Source: G965250275 sp965250275
GTDB taxonomy: Bacteria > Pseudomonadota > Alphaproteobacteria > Rhodobacterales > Rhodobacteraceae
Length of the DNA stretch: 64,000 nucleotides
Reading direction: 5' to 3'
Assembly: GCA_965250275.1 (NCBI GenBank)
Contig: OZ252297.1
Location: forward strand, 1,550,001 to 1,614,000
How positions within the stretch are numbered: position 1 is the stretch's first letter; each line of letters begins with the position of its first letter. The position numbers were made by a program, and so were the translations under genes. Positions 33,458 to 42,825 of the stretch are shown here, piece after piece. The notes below the pieces were generated by a model, which did no database searches, was not told where the DNA came from, and saw only the letters and a program-made list of their open reading frames with translations.

Positions 33458-34738
33458 ATGGCCACCGCACCCTTCGCCCCTTTTGAATGGAAGATCGCCT
33501 GGCGATATCTGCGTGCGCGCCGCGCCGAGGGCGGTGTCAGCACGATGACATGGATCAGTCTGATCGGGATCACGCTGGCCGTGTTCGCCCTGATTGCCAC
33601 GCTTGCGGTCCGGTCGGGGTTTCGCGCTGAATTCGTGAGCACCATTCTGGGGGCCAATGCCCACGCAACGCTCTACAGCGCGGGAGAGGTCACACCGCTG
33701 GGGCAGTTAGACCGCACAATTTCCGACTACGATGCCATGGCAGAGCGCGTTGCGCAGGTGCCCGGCGTCACTCGCGTTGCCCCCTTGGTGCGCGGTCAGG
33801 TTTTGGCCACGCTGGGTGATCGGAGTACTGGTGCACAGGTCTTCGGGATCTCGGGCGAGAATCTGTCAACCCTTCCGGGCGTCGCGCAAAGCGATCAATC
33901 GGCGGGAGACTTGGCCCGGTTCGACGAAGGCATCGCCATGGGCTCAGGCATGGCCCGCGAACTGGGTGTCGCGGTCGGGGACAGAGTGCGGTTGATCTCC
34001 CCCAATGGTGTAAGGACAGCCTTGGGCACCAGTCCCCGGGTGAACGCCTATGAGGTGGTCTACATTTTCACTGCAGGGCGATACGACATCGACCGAACCC
34101 GCATTTACATGCCGTTCGAAGAGGCGCAGTCCTACTTCAATCGCGAAGGGGTGGCCGACGAGCTGGAAGTGATGGTGACATCACCCGAGGGGGTCGCTGC
34201 TCTGACATCCGCGCTGATTGCTGCCGGTGGTGAGGGCACGCTGGTCTGGACCTGGCAGGATGCCTCGGGTGGCTTTCTGCGCGCATTGGAGGTTGAGGAC
34301 AATGTGATGTTCATCATCCTGTCGATCCTAGTCCTGATCGCGGCGATGAACATTGTGTCCGGGCTGATCATGCTGGTGAAGAACAAAGGACGGGACATCG
34401 GCATCCTGCGCACCATCGGATTGTCCGAAGGCTCCATCCTGCGGGTGTTTTTCATCTGTGGCGCATTTACCGGTCTGATCGGAACGGCGTGCGGTGTCGT
34501 TCTGGGCTGTCTGTTTGCCATCTACATCGATCCGATCTTTTCGTTCGTAAACTACGCCATGGGCGGAGGGGTCTGGGATCCTTCGATCCGAGGGATCTAT
34601 GCGCTGCCGGCGGAGTTGCATCTCAAAGATGTGCTGTCGGCGGTGGCCTTGTCGCTGGGTCTGTCGTTCGTCGTCACCATCTTCCCGGCCCGTCGCGCGG
34701 CGCGGCTCAATCCGGTCGAGGCGTTGCGCTATGAGTGA
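33458..34738 (+). CDS. lolC: Lipoprotein-releasing ABC permease LolC/E
   Basis: 426-residue inner-membrane permease of the LolCDE system, which releases mature lipoproteins from the inner membrane to LolA. Four helices: an N-terminal one (TWISLIGITLAVFALIATLAV) and three C-terminal (MFIILSILVLIAAMNIVSGLIMLV; FFICGAFTGLIGTACGVVLG; VALSLGLSFVVTIFP) around a large periplasmic domain. Alphaproteobacteria have a single LolC/E hybrid called LolF in some; only one copy is here. The start is placed at 33458. It overlaps lolD by 8 bases. Confidence 0.92.
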   Translation: MATAPFAPFEWKIAWRYLRARRAEGGVSTMTWISLIGITLAVFALIATLAVRSGFRAEFVSTILGANAHATLYSAGEVTPLGQLDRTISDYDAMAERVAQVPGVTRVAPLVRGQVLATLGDRSTGAQVFGISGENLSTLPGVAQSDQSAGDLARFDEGIAMGSGMARELGVAVGDRVRLISPNGVRTALGTSPRVNAYEVVYIFTAGRYDIDRTRIYMPFEEAQSYFNREGVADELEVMVTSPEGVAALTSALIAAGGEGTLVWTWQDASGGFLRALEVEDNVMFIILSILVLIAAMNIVSGLIMLVKNKGRDIGILRTIGLSEGSILRVFFICGAFTGLIGTACGVVLGCLFAIYIDPIFSFVNYAMGGGVWDPSIRGIYALPAELHLKDVLSAVALSLGLSFVVTIFPARRAARLNPVEALRYE

Positions 34739-35411
34739 AGCAGTGCTGCGCCTGACCGGACTCGAGAAGACTTACAATCCGGGCGCACCCGGCGAGGTGC
34801 GTGTTCTGCGTGGTGTTGACCTTAAGGTGAAACCCGGTGAAGTGGTGGCTCTTGTCGCACCCTCGGGCGCGGGCAAGTCCACATTGCTACATATCGCGGG
34901 CCTGCTCGACACGCCTGATGGTGGCAAGGTCGAGATCGTCGGCCAGGACATGGGCCAACGATCCGATCGTGCCCGTACCGCCATGCGACGCGAGAACGTG
35001 GGGTTCATCTATCAGTTTCACCACCTTCTGCCGGAGTTTTCCGCACTGGAGAATGTGACGCTGCCGCAACTGGCGAACGGGACATCCGAGGCTGCCGCAG
35101 CACGTCGTGCGACCGAGCTTCTGGATCGCGTGGGAGTGGCGGCGCGGGCAGATCATCGGCCCGCTGCCCTGTCAGGTGGCGAGCAGCAAAGGGTTGCCTT
35201 TTGCCGCGCTCTGGCAAATGCGCCAAAGCTTTTGTTGGCGGATGAACCTACTGGGAACCTTGATCCTGCCACGTCAGACCAGGTCTTTGATGCATTGATG
35301 GATCTGGTGCAGGGCACCGGGCTGTCCGCACTAGTCGCGACCCACAATCTGGCGCTGGCGGAACGGATGGACCGAACCGTCAGGCTGGAGGACGGCCATC
35401 TCAGCGACTGA
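34731..35411 (+). CDS. lolD: Lipoprotein-releasing ABC ATPase LolD
   Basis: 226 residues. Walker A APSGAGKST, Q-loop YQFHHLLPEFSALENV, signature LSGGEQQRVAFCRAL, Walker B LLLADEPTGNLDP and switch His in ATHN. The LPEF sequence in the Q-loop region is characteristic of LolD. Powers lipoprotein release with the upstream permease; overlapping genes indicate cotranslation. Confidence 0.95.
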   Translation: MSEAVLRLTGLEKTYNPGAPGEVRVLRGVDLKVKPGEVVALVAPSGAGKSTLLHIAGLLDTPDGGKVEIVGQDMGQRSDRARTAMRRENVGFIYQFHHLLPEFSALENVTLPQLANGTSEAAAARRATELLDRVGVAARADHRPAALSGGEQQRVAFCRALANAPKLLLADEPTGNLDPATSDQVFDALMDLVQGTGLSALVATHNLALAERMDRTVRLEDGHLSD

Positions 35412-35442
35412 TCTGCTATGTCGTCTAGCCAGGCGTCGCCGA

Positions 35443-36567
35443 TCAGCCCTTGGGTGGGTTGTCTTCGCCAAGTTTCGGCGCCGGTCGGTGCAACGCCAGC
35501 TCGGCGTCCGAGAAGCTGTAGGGTGCCCGCACGCCGGGCACGCCATCCAGCTCGATCTGCATGCCCCGGGCAACCACCTGCGGGTCCGCCATCACCTCGT
35601 CCAATGTATTGATAGGTCCGGCAGGCACGCCTTGCGCCTCACAGCTTGCCAGCAAATCCGATTTAGTGCGTCGGCGGGTGGCGTCGCTCAGTTTCGCGAT
35701 CATCACCTCGCGGTTTGCGATCCGGTCCTTGTTGCGCGCAAATTCGGGCGCCTCCGCCATGTCTGACAGGCCCAGCAAGTGGCACAATCGCTGGTATTGA
35801 GGATCGTTTCCGGTCGCGATGATGATATGCCCGTCAGCGCAATCAAACACCTGATAAGGGGTCAGATTGGGATGTGCATTGCCCATGCGGCCCGGCGCCG
35901 TGCCGGTCGCCAGGTAATTGAGCGCCTGATTTGCAGTCACAGCCACCGCAACATCCAACAGCGCCATGTCGATATGTTGGCCGCGACCGGTCTGGTGCCG
36001 CTGATGAAGCGCCGCCAGGATCGCCGAGACCGCATATACACCCGTGAAGATATCGGTGATCGCCACCCCGGACTTTTGCGGCTGACCATCGGCTTCGCCC
36101 GTGATGGACATTAGCCCGGACATGCCCTGGATGATGAAATCATACCCGGCGCGCTGGGCATAGGGACCGGTCTGTCCGAAGCCGGTAATCGAGCAGTAGA
36201 TCAGCGCCGGATTGATCTCGGAGAGACGGGCATAGTCCAGCCCGTATTTCGCGAGACCACCAACCTTGAAGTTCTCGATGAACACATCCGCTTCGGCGAC
36301 CATGGCACGCAATTGTGCCTGCCCTTCTTCAGTTCCGAAATCGACGGTGACGGATGCTTTCCCACGGTTCGTCGAATGAAAGTAAGCCGCGGACACGTCG
36401 TCGTCGCGGGTTACAAAGGGAGGTCCCCACGCGCGCGTGTCGTCGCCGCGCGGCGCCTCGACTTTGACGACGTCGGCGCCAAGATCAGAAAGGGTCTGGC
36501 CAGCCCATGGGCCGGCCAGGATGCGGGCGAGTTCAACGACCTTCAGCCCGGTCAGTGGTGCGGTCAT
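35443..36567 (-). CDS. CaiB/BaiF family CoA-transferase (class III)
   Basis: 374 residues. PLTGLKVVELARILAGPWAGQTLSDLGADVVKVE is the family start; Asp143 in AGYDFIIQGMSGLM lies at the position of the catalytic aspartate. Transfers CoA between carboxylic acids, through an aspartyl-CoA. Substrate unknown. Its ATG overlaps the stop of the DsbA-like gene (ATGA), though they have no obvious joint function. Confidence 0.92.
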   Translation of the reverse strand: MTAPLTGLKVVELARILAGPWAGQTLSDLGADVVKVEAPRGDDTRAWGPPFVTRDDDVSAAYFHSTNRGKASVTVDFGTEEGQAQLRAMVAEADVFIENFKVGGLAKYGLDYARLSEINPALIYCSITGFGQTGPYAQRAGYDFIIQGMSGLMSITGEADGQPQKSGVAITDIFTGVYAVSAILAALHQRHQTGRGQHIDMALLDVAVAVTANQALNYLATGTAPGRMGNAHPNLTPYQVFDCADGHIIIATGNDPQYQRLCHLLGLSDMAEAPEFARNKDRIANREVMIAKLSDATRRRTKSDLLASCEAQGVPAGPINTLDEVMADPQVVARGMQIELDGVPGVRAPYSFSDAELALHRPAPKLGEDNPPKG

Positions 36568-37223
36568 CAGCTGCCCAGTTCGGCCTCGATCAGGGCCGAA
36601 AAGTCGGCGTAGGACTGGTTGGACACTTTGCGCCCGTTCAGGATGAAGCTGGGTGTCGCAGTGATGTCATGCTCTTCGGCGTTCTGCTGATACCAGGCCA
36701 CAAGCGTCTGCGCCTTGTCAGCATCTTGCAGGCAGGCTTCGAGCGTGTCTTCTTCCAGCCCGGCGAGACGGCCGATTTTGCGCAGTTCCGCGGCAATCTC
36801 AGCAGGTCCGCCAGCGCGCGACCATTCCGCCTGCGTTTTGTAGATCTCATCAGTGATACCGAAGAACCGTTCTGGCCCCGCACAGCGCGCAACCATCGAC
36901 GCCCACAGGCCAAACCGGTCGAAATACACTTCGCGATAGATGAAATGCACTTTCCCTGTGTCAATGTAGTTCGCTTTCAGTTCCTTGTAGGGACCGGCAT
37001 GAAAGCTGGCGCAATGAGGGCAGGTGAAAGACGCATACTCTATAAGAGTCACCGGTGCGTTCTCGTCGCCAAGTGACATCTCCACAATGGTTGACGTATC
37101 GATGTCGCTGGCATCCTGTGCCGAGGCCTTGCTGAAGGGGCTGATGCCTAGTGCAAGGGTCAGTGTCAGCACGGCCATCAGGAACGAGCTGATGGTGCCG
37201 AAACGTGTCAGTACTTGGGTCAT
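36567..37223 (-). CDS. DsbA-family thiol:disulfide oxidoreductase
   Basis: 218 residues: hydrophobic export signal (FLMAVLTLTLALGISPF...ASAQ, to about residue 36), then a thioredoxin fold with an inserted helical domain; active site C-P-H-C in YASFTCPHCASFH and a cis-Pro loop TATPSFILNG. Acts in the periplasm. ATG at 37223 with GAGGTGG upstream is preferred to a GTG 2 codons earlier. Downstream of the DciA-like gene by 7 bases. Confidence 0.92.
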   Translation of the reverse strand: MTQVLTRFGTISSFLMAVLTLTLALGISPFSKASAQDASDIDTSTIVEMSLGDENAPVTLIEYASFTCPHCASFHAGPYKELKANYIDTGKVHFIYREVYFDRFGLWASMVARCAGPERFFGITDEIYKTQAEWSRAGGPAEIAAELRKIGRLAGLEEDTLEACLQDADKAQTLVAWYQQNAEEHDITATPSFILNGRKVSNQSYADFSALIEAELGS

Positions 37224-37230
37224 GCCCACC

Positions 37231-37743
37231 TCATTTCATGTTTGCGTGTTTGCTTAGTACATTCTGGCCCAGTTTTTGAAGGGCCTGTCTCAAATCTTCA
37301 TTCTCTACACCGGCAGAGACCGCCGTGGCGCGGCGCACCGTGCCTGGATCAGGTATCGCAGGCGGCGCATCCTGCTTGTCGGTAAACGCCACCTGGCCTT
37401 CGGCAAAGCCGGTTGGGGCGGTCTGGGTGATCCGCACGCGCGAAACGGCATTGTATCCATACGCCGCGTTCACACGCTCGCGGAGCTTCTCTTTCTCCAT
37501 CTCCAGAACAGGGGCCTGCGGGCCCGTGGTCAGGACGGTCAAGGTCGCACCAAAGCCCCCTTTGCCATAGCTGACGTCCACCGGCCGCGCGATGCTGGCC
37601 AAATCCTCGCCGACAATCTCGGCCCAGTGGGTCAGGACACGCGAGACGGCAAAGCCACGGCTTTCGCCTGCGCGGCGGATCTGGGATTCCAGAACTGTGG
37701 CCGTGCGCTTGAACCCGTAGGTTGATGTTTCCCGTTGCGCCAT
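37231..37743 (-). CDS. DUF721/DciA-like protein
   Basis: 170 residues. The N-terminal DUF721 region (SRVLTHWAEIVGEDLASIARPVDVSYGKGG; LTVLTTGPQAPVLEMEKEKLRERVNAAYG) is shared with DciA, which helps load the replicative helicase DnaB, and with Zn-ribbon/KH-like proteins. C-terminal part is variable. Divergent from mutY. DciA activity is family-based inference. Confidence 0.8.
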   Translation of the reverse strand: MAQRETSTYGFKRTATVLESQIRRAGESRGFAVSRVLTHWAEIVGEDLASIARPVDVSYGKGGFGATLTVLTTGPQAPVLEMEKEKLRERVNAAYGYNAVSRVRITQTAPTGFAEGQVAFTDKQDAPPAIPDPGTVRRATAVSAGVENEDLRQALQKLGQNVLSKHANMK

Positions 37744-37824
37744 CTCTGGTTTCCCTTTGACTGCCCGCTATCTTAGGCTCACTTGGCGCAGGTGCCAGAG
37801 AAACCCGGTGCGAGGACATAAACA

Positions 37825-38886
37825 TTGCGTGACGCGACCGCCACCCTTTCTGACACCGCTGAGCTTTTGCTGGACTGGTATGATGTGCATGCCCGCGAGA
37901 TGCCGTGGCGGGTTGGCCCGGCGGAACGGGCTGCTGGGGTGGCACCCGATCCTTATGCGGTTTGGTTATCCGAAGTGATGTTGCAGCAAACCACGGTGGC
38001 TGCGGTGCGGGATTACTTCCAAAGGTTCATGACCCGATGGCCAACGATCAATGATCTGGCGCAGGCCGAGGATGGCGCGGTCATGGGGGAATGGGCTGGT
38101 CTGGGCTACTATGCGCGTGCCCGAAACCTGTTGAAATGCGCCCGTGTGGTGGTCTCGGATCACCAAGGGCGCTTTCCGGATCAGTATGACTTGCTGCTAA
38201 AGCTACCCGGTGTCGGCCCCTATACGGCTGCAGCGATTGCGGCGATCGCTTTTGATCGGCCCGAAACGGTTATGGACGGCAATGTCGAAAGGGTAATGGC
38301 GCGTCTGTTCGACATTCACACGCCTCTGCCAACTGCCAAACCAGAGCTTAAGGCGAAGGCTGAGGCCCTGACGCCTCGATTCCGGCCAGGAGATTACGCG
38401 CAAGCTGTCATGGATTTGGGTGCCACCATCTGCACGCCAAAGTCACCGGCCTGCGGAATTTGCCCGTTAATGGAGGGCTGCCGGGCCAGACTTGCCGGAA
38501 CAGCGGCGGATTTGCCGAAGAAGATAGCAAAAAGGCCAAAGCCTACGCGGCGCGGTATCATTTACGTCGGGCGCCGAGCAGATGGGGCTTGGTTGCTGGA
38601 ACGCCGCCCGGATCGGGGCCTGTTGGGTGGCATGCTGGGTTGGCCCGGCTCAGAATGGGCTGAGACGGCCCAGGAGGCGCCCCCATGCGCAGCGCCTTGG
38701 CGGGCTTTGCCGTCCGAGGTGCGTCACACCTTCACCCACTTTCATTTGATCCTGACGGTGATGACCGCCGAGTTACCGCAGGATCAGGTGGTCCAGACGG
38801 GGCAGTTCATGCCGCACGACACCTTTCGCCCCTCCGATCTTCCGACTGCGATGCGCAAGGCCTTCGATTTGTGCCGATCGTCGTAG
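37825..38886 (+). CDS. mutY: A/G-specific adenine glycosylase MutY
   Basis: 353 residues. Removes adenine mispaired with 8-oxoguanine. Helix-hairpin-helix LPGVGPYTAAAIAAIAF, catalytic Asp in TVMDGNVERV, [4Fe-4S] cysteines in the C-x6-C-x2-C-x5-C pattern (CTPKSPACGICPLMEGC), and a NUDIX-like C-terminus (WLLERRPDRGLLGGMLGWPGSEW, HTFTHFHL) that recognises 8-oxoG. Start is a TTG at 37825 with GAGG upstream; a start further in would cut the family start. Confidence 0.94.
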   Translation: MRDATATLSDTAELLLDWYDVHAREMPWRVGPAERAAGVAPDPYAVWLSEVMLQQTTVAAVRDYFQRFMTRWPTINDLAQAEDGAVMGEWAGLGYYARARNLLKCARVVVSDHQGRFPDQYDLLLKLPGVGPYTAAAIAAIAFDRPETVMDGNVERVMARLFDIHTPLPTAKPELKAKAEALTPRFRPGDYAQAVMDLGATICTPKSPACGICPLMEGCRARLAGTAADLPKKIAKRPKPTRRGIIYVGRRADGAWLLERRPDRGLLGGMLGWPGSEWAETAQEAPPCAAPWRALPSEVRHTFTHFHLILTVMTAELPQDQVVQTGQFMPHDTFRPSDLPTAMRKAFDLCRSS

Positions 38887-38955
38887 GGTCAGGCTTTGGC
38901 GCGATGGCAATGCAGCGTATAATGGGTGCAGCGAAGCGGTTGGACGGATGGCGCC

Positions 38956-40089
38956 ATGATTGATCAAACCCAGATCGCCAGATGGCAGTCGGCCCTGCCG
39001 TTCTGGCTCTCGTTCCTTCTGATACCAGTTGTGTGGATCAGCGCGGTCTGGGGCGGGTGGAGCGTTCTGCTTGTTCCTGTCCTGACATGGTACCTTTTCG
39101 CTTTGCTCGACAAGCTTTCGGGTCTCAACCTTGAGAATGCGGATACGGATACGCCTGAGGCAGACCTGATTTGGTACCGGTTGCTGACGACGTTCTGGGC
39201 ACCGGTGCAGTTCGGAACCCTGTTTGGACTGATCTGGTATGTCGGGGCGACGGATCACCTTTCGACTCTCGAAAAACTGGGGCTGTTCTTTGGGGTGGGT
39301 GTGATCACCGGCACCATTGGCATCAATTACAGCCACGAGCTGATGCATCAGAAGAACCGGCTGGAGCGGTTCATGGCCGACTTCCTGCTGGCAATGGTGC
39401 TGTACTCGCATTTCAGATCGGAACATCTGCTGGTGCACCATCGCTATGTCGGCACGGCGCGGGATCCGGTAACGGCGCGCTACAACGAAGGCTTTCACAG
39501 GTTCTATCCGCGCGTTCTGCGCCAATCGCTGCTTTCGGCGTTTGCCGCAGAGAAAGCGAAGCTGGCGCGCAAAGACTTGCCGTGGACAGATATGAGAAAC
39601 CCGTTCTTCAAGTATTGGGCGTTGCAGACCGGTATGCTCGTGCTTGCATTTATCTTGGGGGGCTGGTCCGGGCTGGGATTGTTCTTGTTTCAGGCCGGCG
39701 TCGCCATCTGGCAACTCGAACTGGTGAACTACGTCGAACACTACGGGTTGACCCGCAAGCATCTGGGCGACGGACGGTATGAGCATGTGATGCCGCGCCA
39801 TTCGTGGAACGCCGCGCACAAGGCGTCGAACTGGCTGCTGATCAACCTGCAGCGCCATTCGGATCACCACTACAAGCCGGACCGGCGTTTCCCGCTGCTT
39901 CAAACCTATTCGCAGACGGACGCGCCGCAGCTGCCCTATGGCTATCCTGTCATGACAGTCGCCGCGATGATCCCGCCTTTGTGGCGGCGCGTGATGAATC
40001 CGCGCGTGCGCCGCTGGCGCGAAATGTACTACCCGGAAGTGACGGACTGGAGCGCATACAACCGGCTCGACCTGCCTTTGCCGCGTTAG
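38956..40089 (+). CDS. alkB: AlkB-type alkane 1-monooxygenase
   Basis: 377-residue diiron membrane hydroxylase that oxidises medium- or long-chain n-alkanes at the terminal carbon. Six membrane helices and the eight-plus histidine motifs are present: HELMH (127-131), HLLVHH (157-162) and LQRHSDHHYKP, plus the NYVEHYGL motif. Needs rubredoxin and rubredoxin reductase, not seen here. Start at the ATG at 38956. Immediately after mutY (69 bases) and convergent with the cyclase. Confidence 0.9.
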   Translation: MIDQTQIARWQSALPFWLSFLLIPVVWISAVWGGWSVLLVPVLTWYLFALLDKLSGLNLENADTDTPEADLIWYRLLTTFWAPVQFGTLFGLIWYVGATDHLSTLEKLGLFFGVGVITGTIGINYSHELMHQKNRLERFMADFLLAMVLYSHFRSEHLLVHHRYVGTARDPVTARYNEGFHRFYPRVLRQSLLSAFAAEKAKLARKDLPWTDMRNPFFKYWALQTGMLVLAFILGGWSGLGLFLFQAGVAIWQLELVNYVEHYGLTRKHLGDGRYEHVMPRHSWNAAHKASNWLLINLQRHSDHHYKPDRRFPLLQTYSQTDAPQLPYGYPVMTVAAMIPPLWRRVMNPRVRRWREMYYPEVTDWSAYNRLDLPLPR

Positions 40090-40095
40090 ACCCTG

Positions 40096-41484
40096 TCAGA
40101 GCGTCCAGACTGTCTGTGGGGCATCGATGCCCCGGATGGTCTGATTTGTGCGCCGCGTCATGCCTTCGACCAGTTCTGGTCCCGCCTCGCTTTCCCGCTG
40201 GACCTTTTCATACAGATCCTCACTCACAACCAGTTCAGCGCCCAGCGTGCGCGTGATCGCCTCCATGCGGCTGGCGACGTTGACCGTGTTGCCGATCACG
40301 GCAAACTCCAGGCGGTTCGCACCGATGTCACCCAGAACCACGGGACCAAAATGAAGGCCAAAACTGCCGCGGATTTCCGGCTCACCCGCCGCAGCGCGTT
40401 CAGCATTCCACTTCGCAAGCGAAGCCATCATCGCCCGCACGCAGCGCAATGCCTGGGTTGCGTCCTCTTCGGCAGCGACCGGTGTGCCGAAGGTCGCCAT
40501 CAGCCCGTCGCCGAGGTACTTGTCCAACGTGCCGTTGTGCCGGAAGACTTCCTGCTCCATGCGTCCATGGAACCCGCGCAACGTCTGAATGACCTCTTCG
40601 GGATGCCGGTCGGCGGCATATTCGGTGAAGCCGACAATGTCGACGAACACCACCGCCACGTTGTGCGTCCGGATCTGTTTGAGCGGATCGTCGTTGCGGG
40701 ACAACTCATCCACCATGGTCGGCGAAAAGTAGCGCGACAGGTTTTCGCGTTCGCGTTCAAGAGCGGCATTGCCCAACAACAGCCGATTAAACCGTCGAAC
40801 GGTCAGCGCGAGTGTGCAGGCCACAATGAGGAAAACCACAACCTCCTGCACGCGCCCGTCGAAGTTTATGCTGTTGGGATCCAGTATTTGCAGCAGGCTC
40901 GGATCATTGCCAAAGGCTGCTTTGGCGGCTTCGCCGAGCGCAAGATTGGGGGTGCTCAGCCACCAGACCAGCCCGGCCGCGATCAACCACATTGCCGCGG
41001 TCCATGTGCCGATGGCCACAATGGTGCGCCATGAATAGGCAAGGGTTCCGGCCCCGAGTATCACGAAGAAATAGATGAAGTTCCCAAAGCGATACACCAT
41101 TTCCGGCGGCCAGTCGGAGGTGGAGAATGGATTGGGAAACACGAGTGCAAAGGTCATCAATGCAAGATCAGCGAACAAAAGCAGCAATTCTGCCTTTGAG
41201 CGCCCAACACGACCCACGCGCCACTGTGCCCAGCCCACGAGAGCAAGGCACACCAGCAGACCGTGATAGTACAGCATTTCCCAGGATGGGTTCAGAAACG
41301 GCAACATCACGGCAATTACGGCCAGAGCCACCCAGCGTGCCTTTACCGCAAGCTCAAGTCCCTCACGCTTGTGGCGTTCCAGGGCCGCTTCGGTGAACCG
41401 GTTCATTGCGACATCGGTGTGAGAGACGTCCTTGGGCAGATCGGCATCGGTGAAGTGGGGGAGGTTGGTCGCTGCGTCGGTCAT
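40096..41484 (-). CDS. Membrane class III adenylate/guanylate cyclase
   Basis: 462 residues. Residues about 45-215 hold five or six membrane helices (WVALAVIAVMLPFLN; LLLLFADLALMTFALVF; FGNFIYFFVILGAGTLAYSW). The cytosolic catalytic domain begins with VAVVFVDIVGFTEYAADR (first metal Asp) and has LDKYLGDGLMATFG (second Asp). Makes cAMP or cGMP. The start at 41484 (MTDAATNL) has AGAGG upstream. A second cyclase is encoded at 47467. Confidence 0.9.
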   Translation of the reverse strand: MTDAATNLPHFTDADLPKDVSHTDVAMNRFTEAALERHKREGLELAVKARWVALAVIAVMLPFLNPSWEMLYYHGLLVCLALVGWAQWRVGRVGRSKAELLLLFADLALMTFALVFPNPFSTSDWPPEMVYRFGNFIYFFVILGAGTLAYSWRTIVAIGTWTAAMWLIAAGLVWWLSTPNLALGEAAKAAFGNDPSLLQILDPNSINFDGRVQEVVVFLIVACTLALTVRRFNRLLLGNAALERERENLSRYFSPTMVDELSRNDDPLKQIRTHNVAVVFVDIVGFTEYAADRHPEEVIQTLRGFHGRMEQEVFRHNGTLDKYLGDGLMATFGTPVAAEEDATQALRCVRAMMASLAKWNAERAAAGEPEIRGSFGLHFGPVVLGDIGANRLEFAVIGNTVNVASRMEAITRTLGAELVVSEDLYEKVQRESEAGPELVEGMTRRTNQTIRGIDAPQTVWTL

Positions 41485-41543
41485 GGGTGCCTCTGATGCA
41501 GTGTTACGACGATTAACATAGGGGCGCGCGCGCAATCACAAAA

Positions 41544-41572
41544 CAAAAAAAGGCCCCGCCATAGGGCGGGGC
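41544..41572 (-). terminator. Intrinsic terminator of ccrM
   Basis: On the minus strand GCCCCGCC-CTAT-GGCGGGGC is followed by TTTTTTT-GTTTTG (41551 down to 41538). A perfect 8-bp stem and long U-run, about 60 bases after the ccrM stop. Confidence 0.93.
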
Positions 41573-41631
41573 TGAAGTTTAGTGCCATGTGACAGGCCAC
41601 AGGCACCGGCGGTATTCTTATGAATTGAGGG

Positions 41632-42735
41632 TCAGGCCTGCATTTCAGCCCGAATTTGTTGGCGCAGAACATCGATCGGCACGGTTTTGCCATCACGTTT
41701 GAAGCACCAGTAGGTCCAGCCGTTGCAACTGGGCGCCCCTTCGAGCGCCGCGCCGACCTGATGGATCGACCCGTTATGCTCGCCCCCCACCAGCGTGCCG
41801 TCGGCGCGCACCTTGGCCTTGTAGCGGTTGTTCATGCTGAACAGTTCCTCGCCCGGCCGCAGCATCCCGCGTTCCACCAGTTGTCCAAAAGGCACCCGGG
41901 GTTCCGCACGGCGCGATGCGCTGACTTTCAAGGAATCGCTATCGAATTTGCGAATCTTTGCGAGACGGGCTTCGGCGACTTTCCGGTAGGCGTCTTCACG
42001 CTCGATCCCGATGAATTCGCGGCCCAGCATTTTGGCCACGGCCCCCGTGGTTCCGGTGCCGAAGAACGGGTCCAGCACCACGTCCCCCGGATTGGTCGCG
42101 CCAACCAGAACCCGGTGCAACAAGGCTTCGGGTTTTTGCGTTGGATGGGCCTTTTCGCCGTTTGTGTCTTTCAGGCGCTCATGCCCGGTGCAGATGGGCA
42201 GAACCCAGTCGCTGCGCATCTGAATGCCGTCGTTGAGCGCTTTGAGGGCTTCGTAGTTGAAGGTGTACTTCGCCCCTTCTTCCTTGGAGGCCCAGATCAT
42301 CGTTTCGTGGGCATTGGTAAAACGTTTGCCACGGAAGTTCGGCATCGGGTTCGACTTTCGCCAGACGACGTCATTCAGGATCCAGTAGCCCGCGTCTTGC
42401 AGGGCCGCGCCAACGCGGAAGATGTTGTGGTAACTGCCAATCACCCAGATGGCACCATTTGGCTTCAGGATGCGCCGCGCGGCGGCAAGCCAATCGCGTG
42501 TAAACTTGTCGTAGGCGGCAAAAGACGAAAACTGGTCCCAGTGATCATCGACAGCATCGACCTGGGAATTGTCCGGGCGATGAAGTTGGCCCTTGAGTTG
42601 GAGATTGTAAGGGGGGTCGGCAAAAATCAGATCGACGGACGCCTCAGGCAGGCCGTTCATGGCCGCGATGCAGTCACCGCTCAGTATCGTATTGAGCGGG
42701 AGCGCGGGAGCCCCCTTGGATTCCGTCTTCGTCAT
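41632..42735 (-). CDS. ccrM: Cell-cycle DNA adenine methyltransferase CcrM
   Basis: 367 residues, beta-class N6-adenine methyltransferase acting on GANTC. The catalytic motif DPPY is at residues 40-43, and the SAM motif FFGTGTTGAVA lies after the target-recognition part; the C-terminal extension with MNNRYKAKVRADGTL and GRP-like GWTYWCFKRDGK is specific to CcrM. GAGGCGGCAC precedes the ATG. Controls replication timing and cell-cycle genes; three GANTC sites lie in its own leader. Downstream of rnhB on the same strand. Confidence 0.96.
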   Translation of the reverse strand: MTKTESKGAPALPLNTILSGDCIAAMNGLPEASVDLIFADPPYNLQLKGQLHRPDNSQVDAVDDHWDQFSSFAAYDKFTRDWLAAARRILKPNGAIWVIGSYHNIFRVGAALQDAGYWILNDVVWRKSNPMPNFRGKRFTNAHETMIWASKEEGAKYTFNYEALKALNDGIQMRSDWVLPICTGHERLKDTNGEKAHPTQKPEALLHRVLVGATNPGDVVLDPFFGTGTTGAVAKMLGREFIGIEREDAYRKVAEARLAKIRKFDSDSLKVSASRRAEPRVPFGQLVERGMLRPGEELFSMNNRYKAKVRADGTLVGGEHNGSIHQVGAALEGAPSCNGWTYWCFKRDGKTVPIDVLRQQIRAEMQA

Positions 42736-42786
42736 GTGCCGCCTCTGTCCCTGACGCATTGTGCGTTCGTTGGTTGAGGGCAGGAT

Positions 42787-42825
42787 GAGTCAAAGGCGAT
42801 TCGCCGTCAAATTCTTTTTTGAATC
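42787..42825. promoter_or_regulatory. Three GANTC sites before ccrM
   Basis: GAGTC (42787-42791), GATTC (42798-42802) and GAATC (42821-42825) occur within 39 bases, 52-90 bases upstream of the ccrM start. GANTC is the CcrM target; in Caulobacter two sites in the ccrM leader switch it off once fully methylated. Here three sites suggest the same feedback. Confidence 0.75.
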
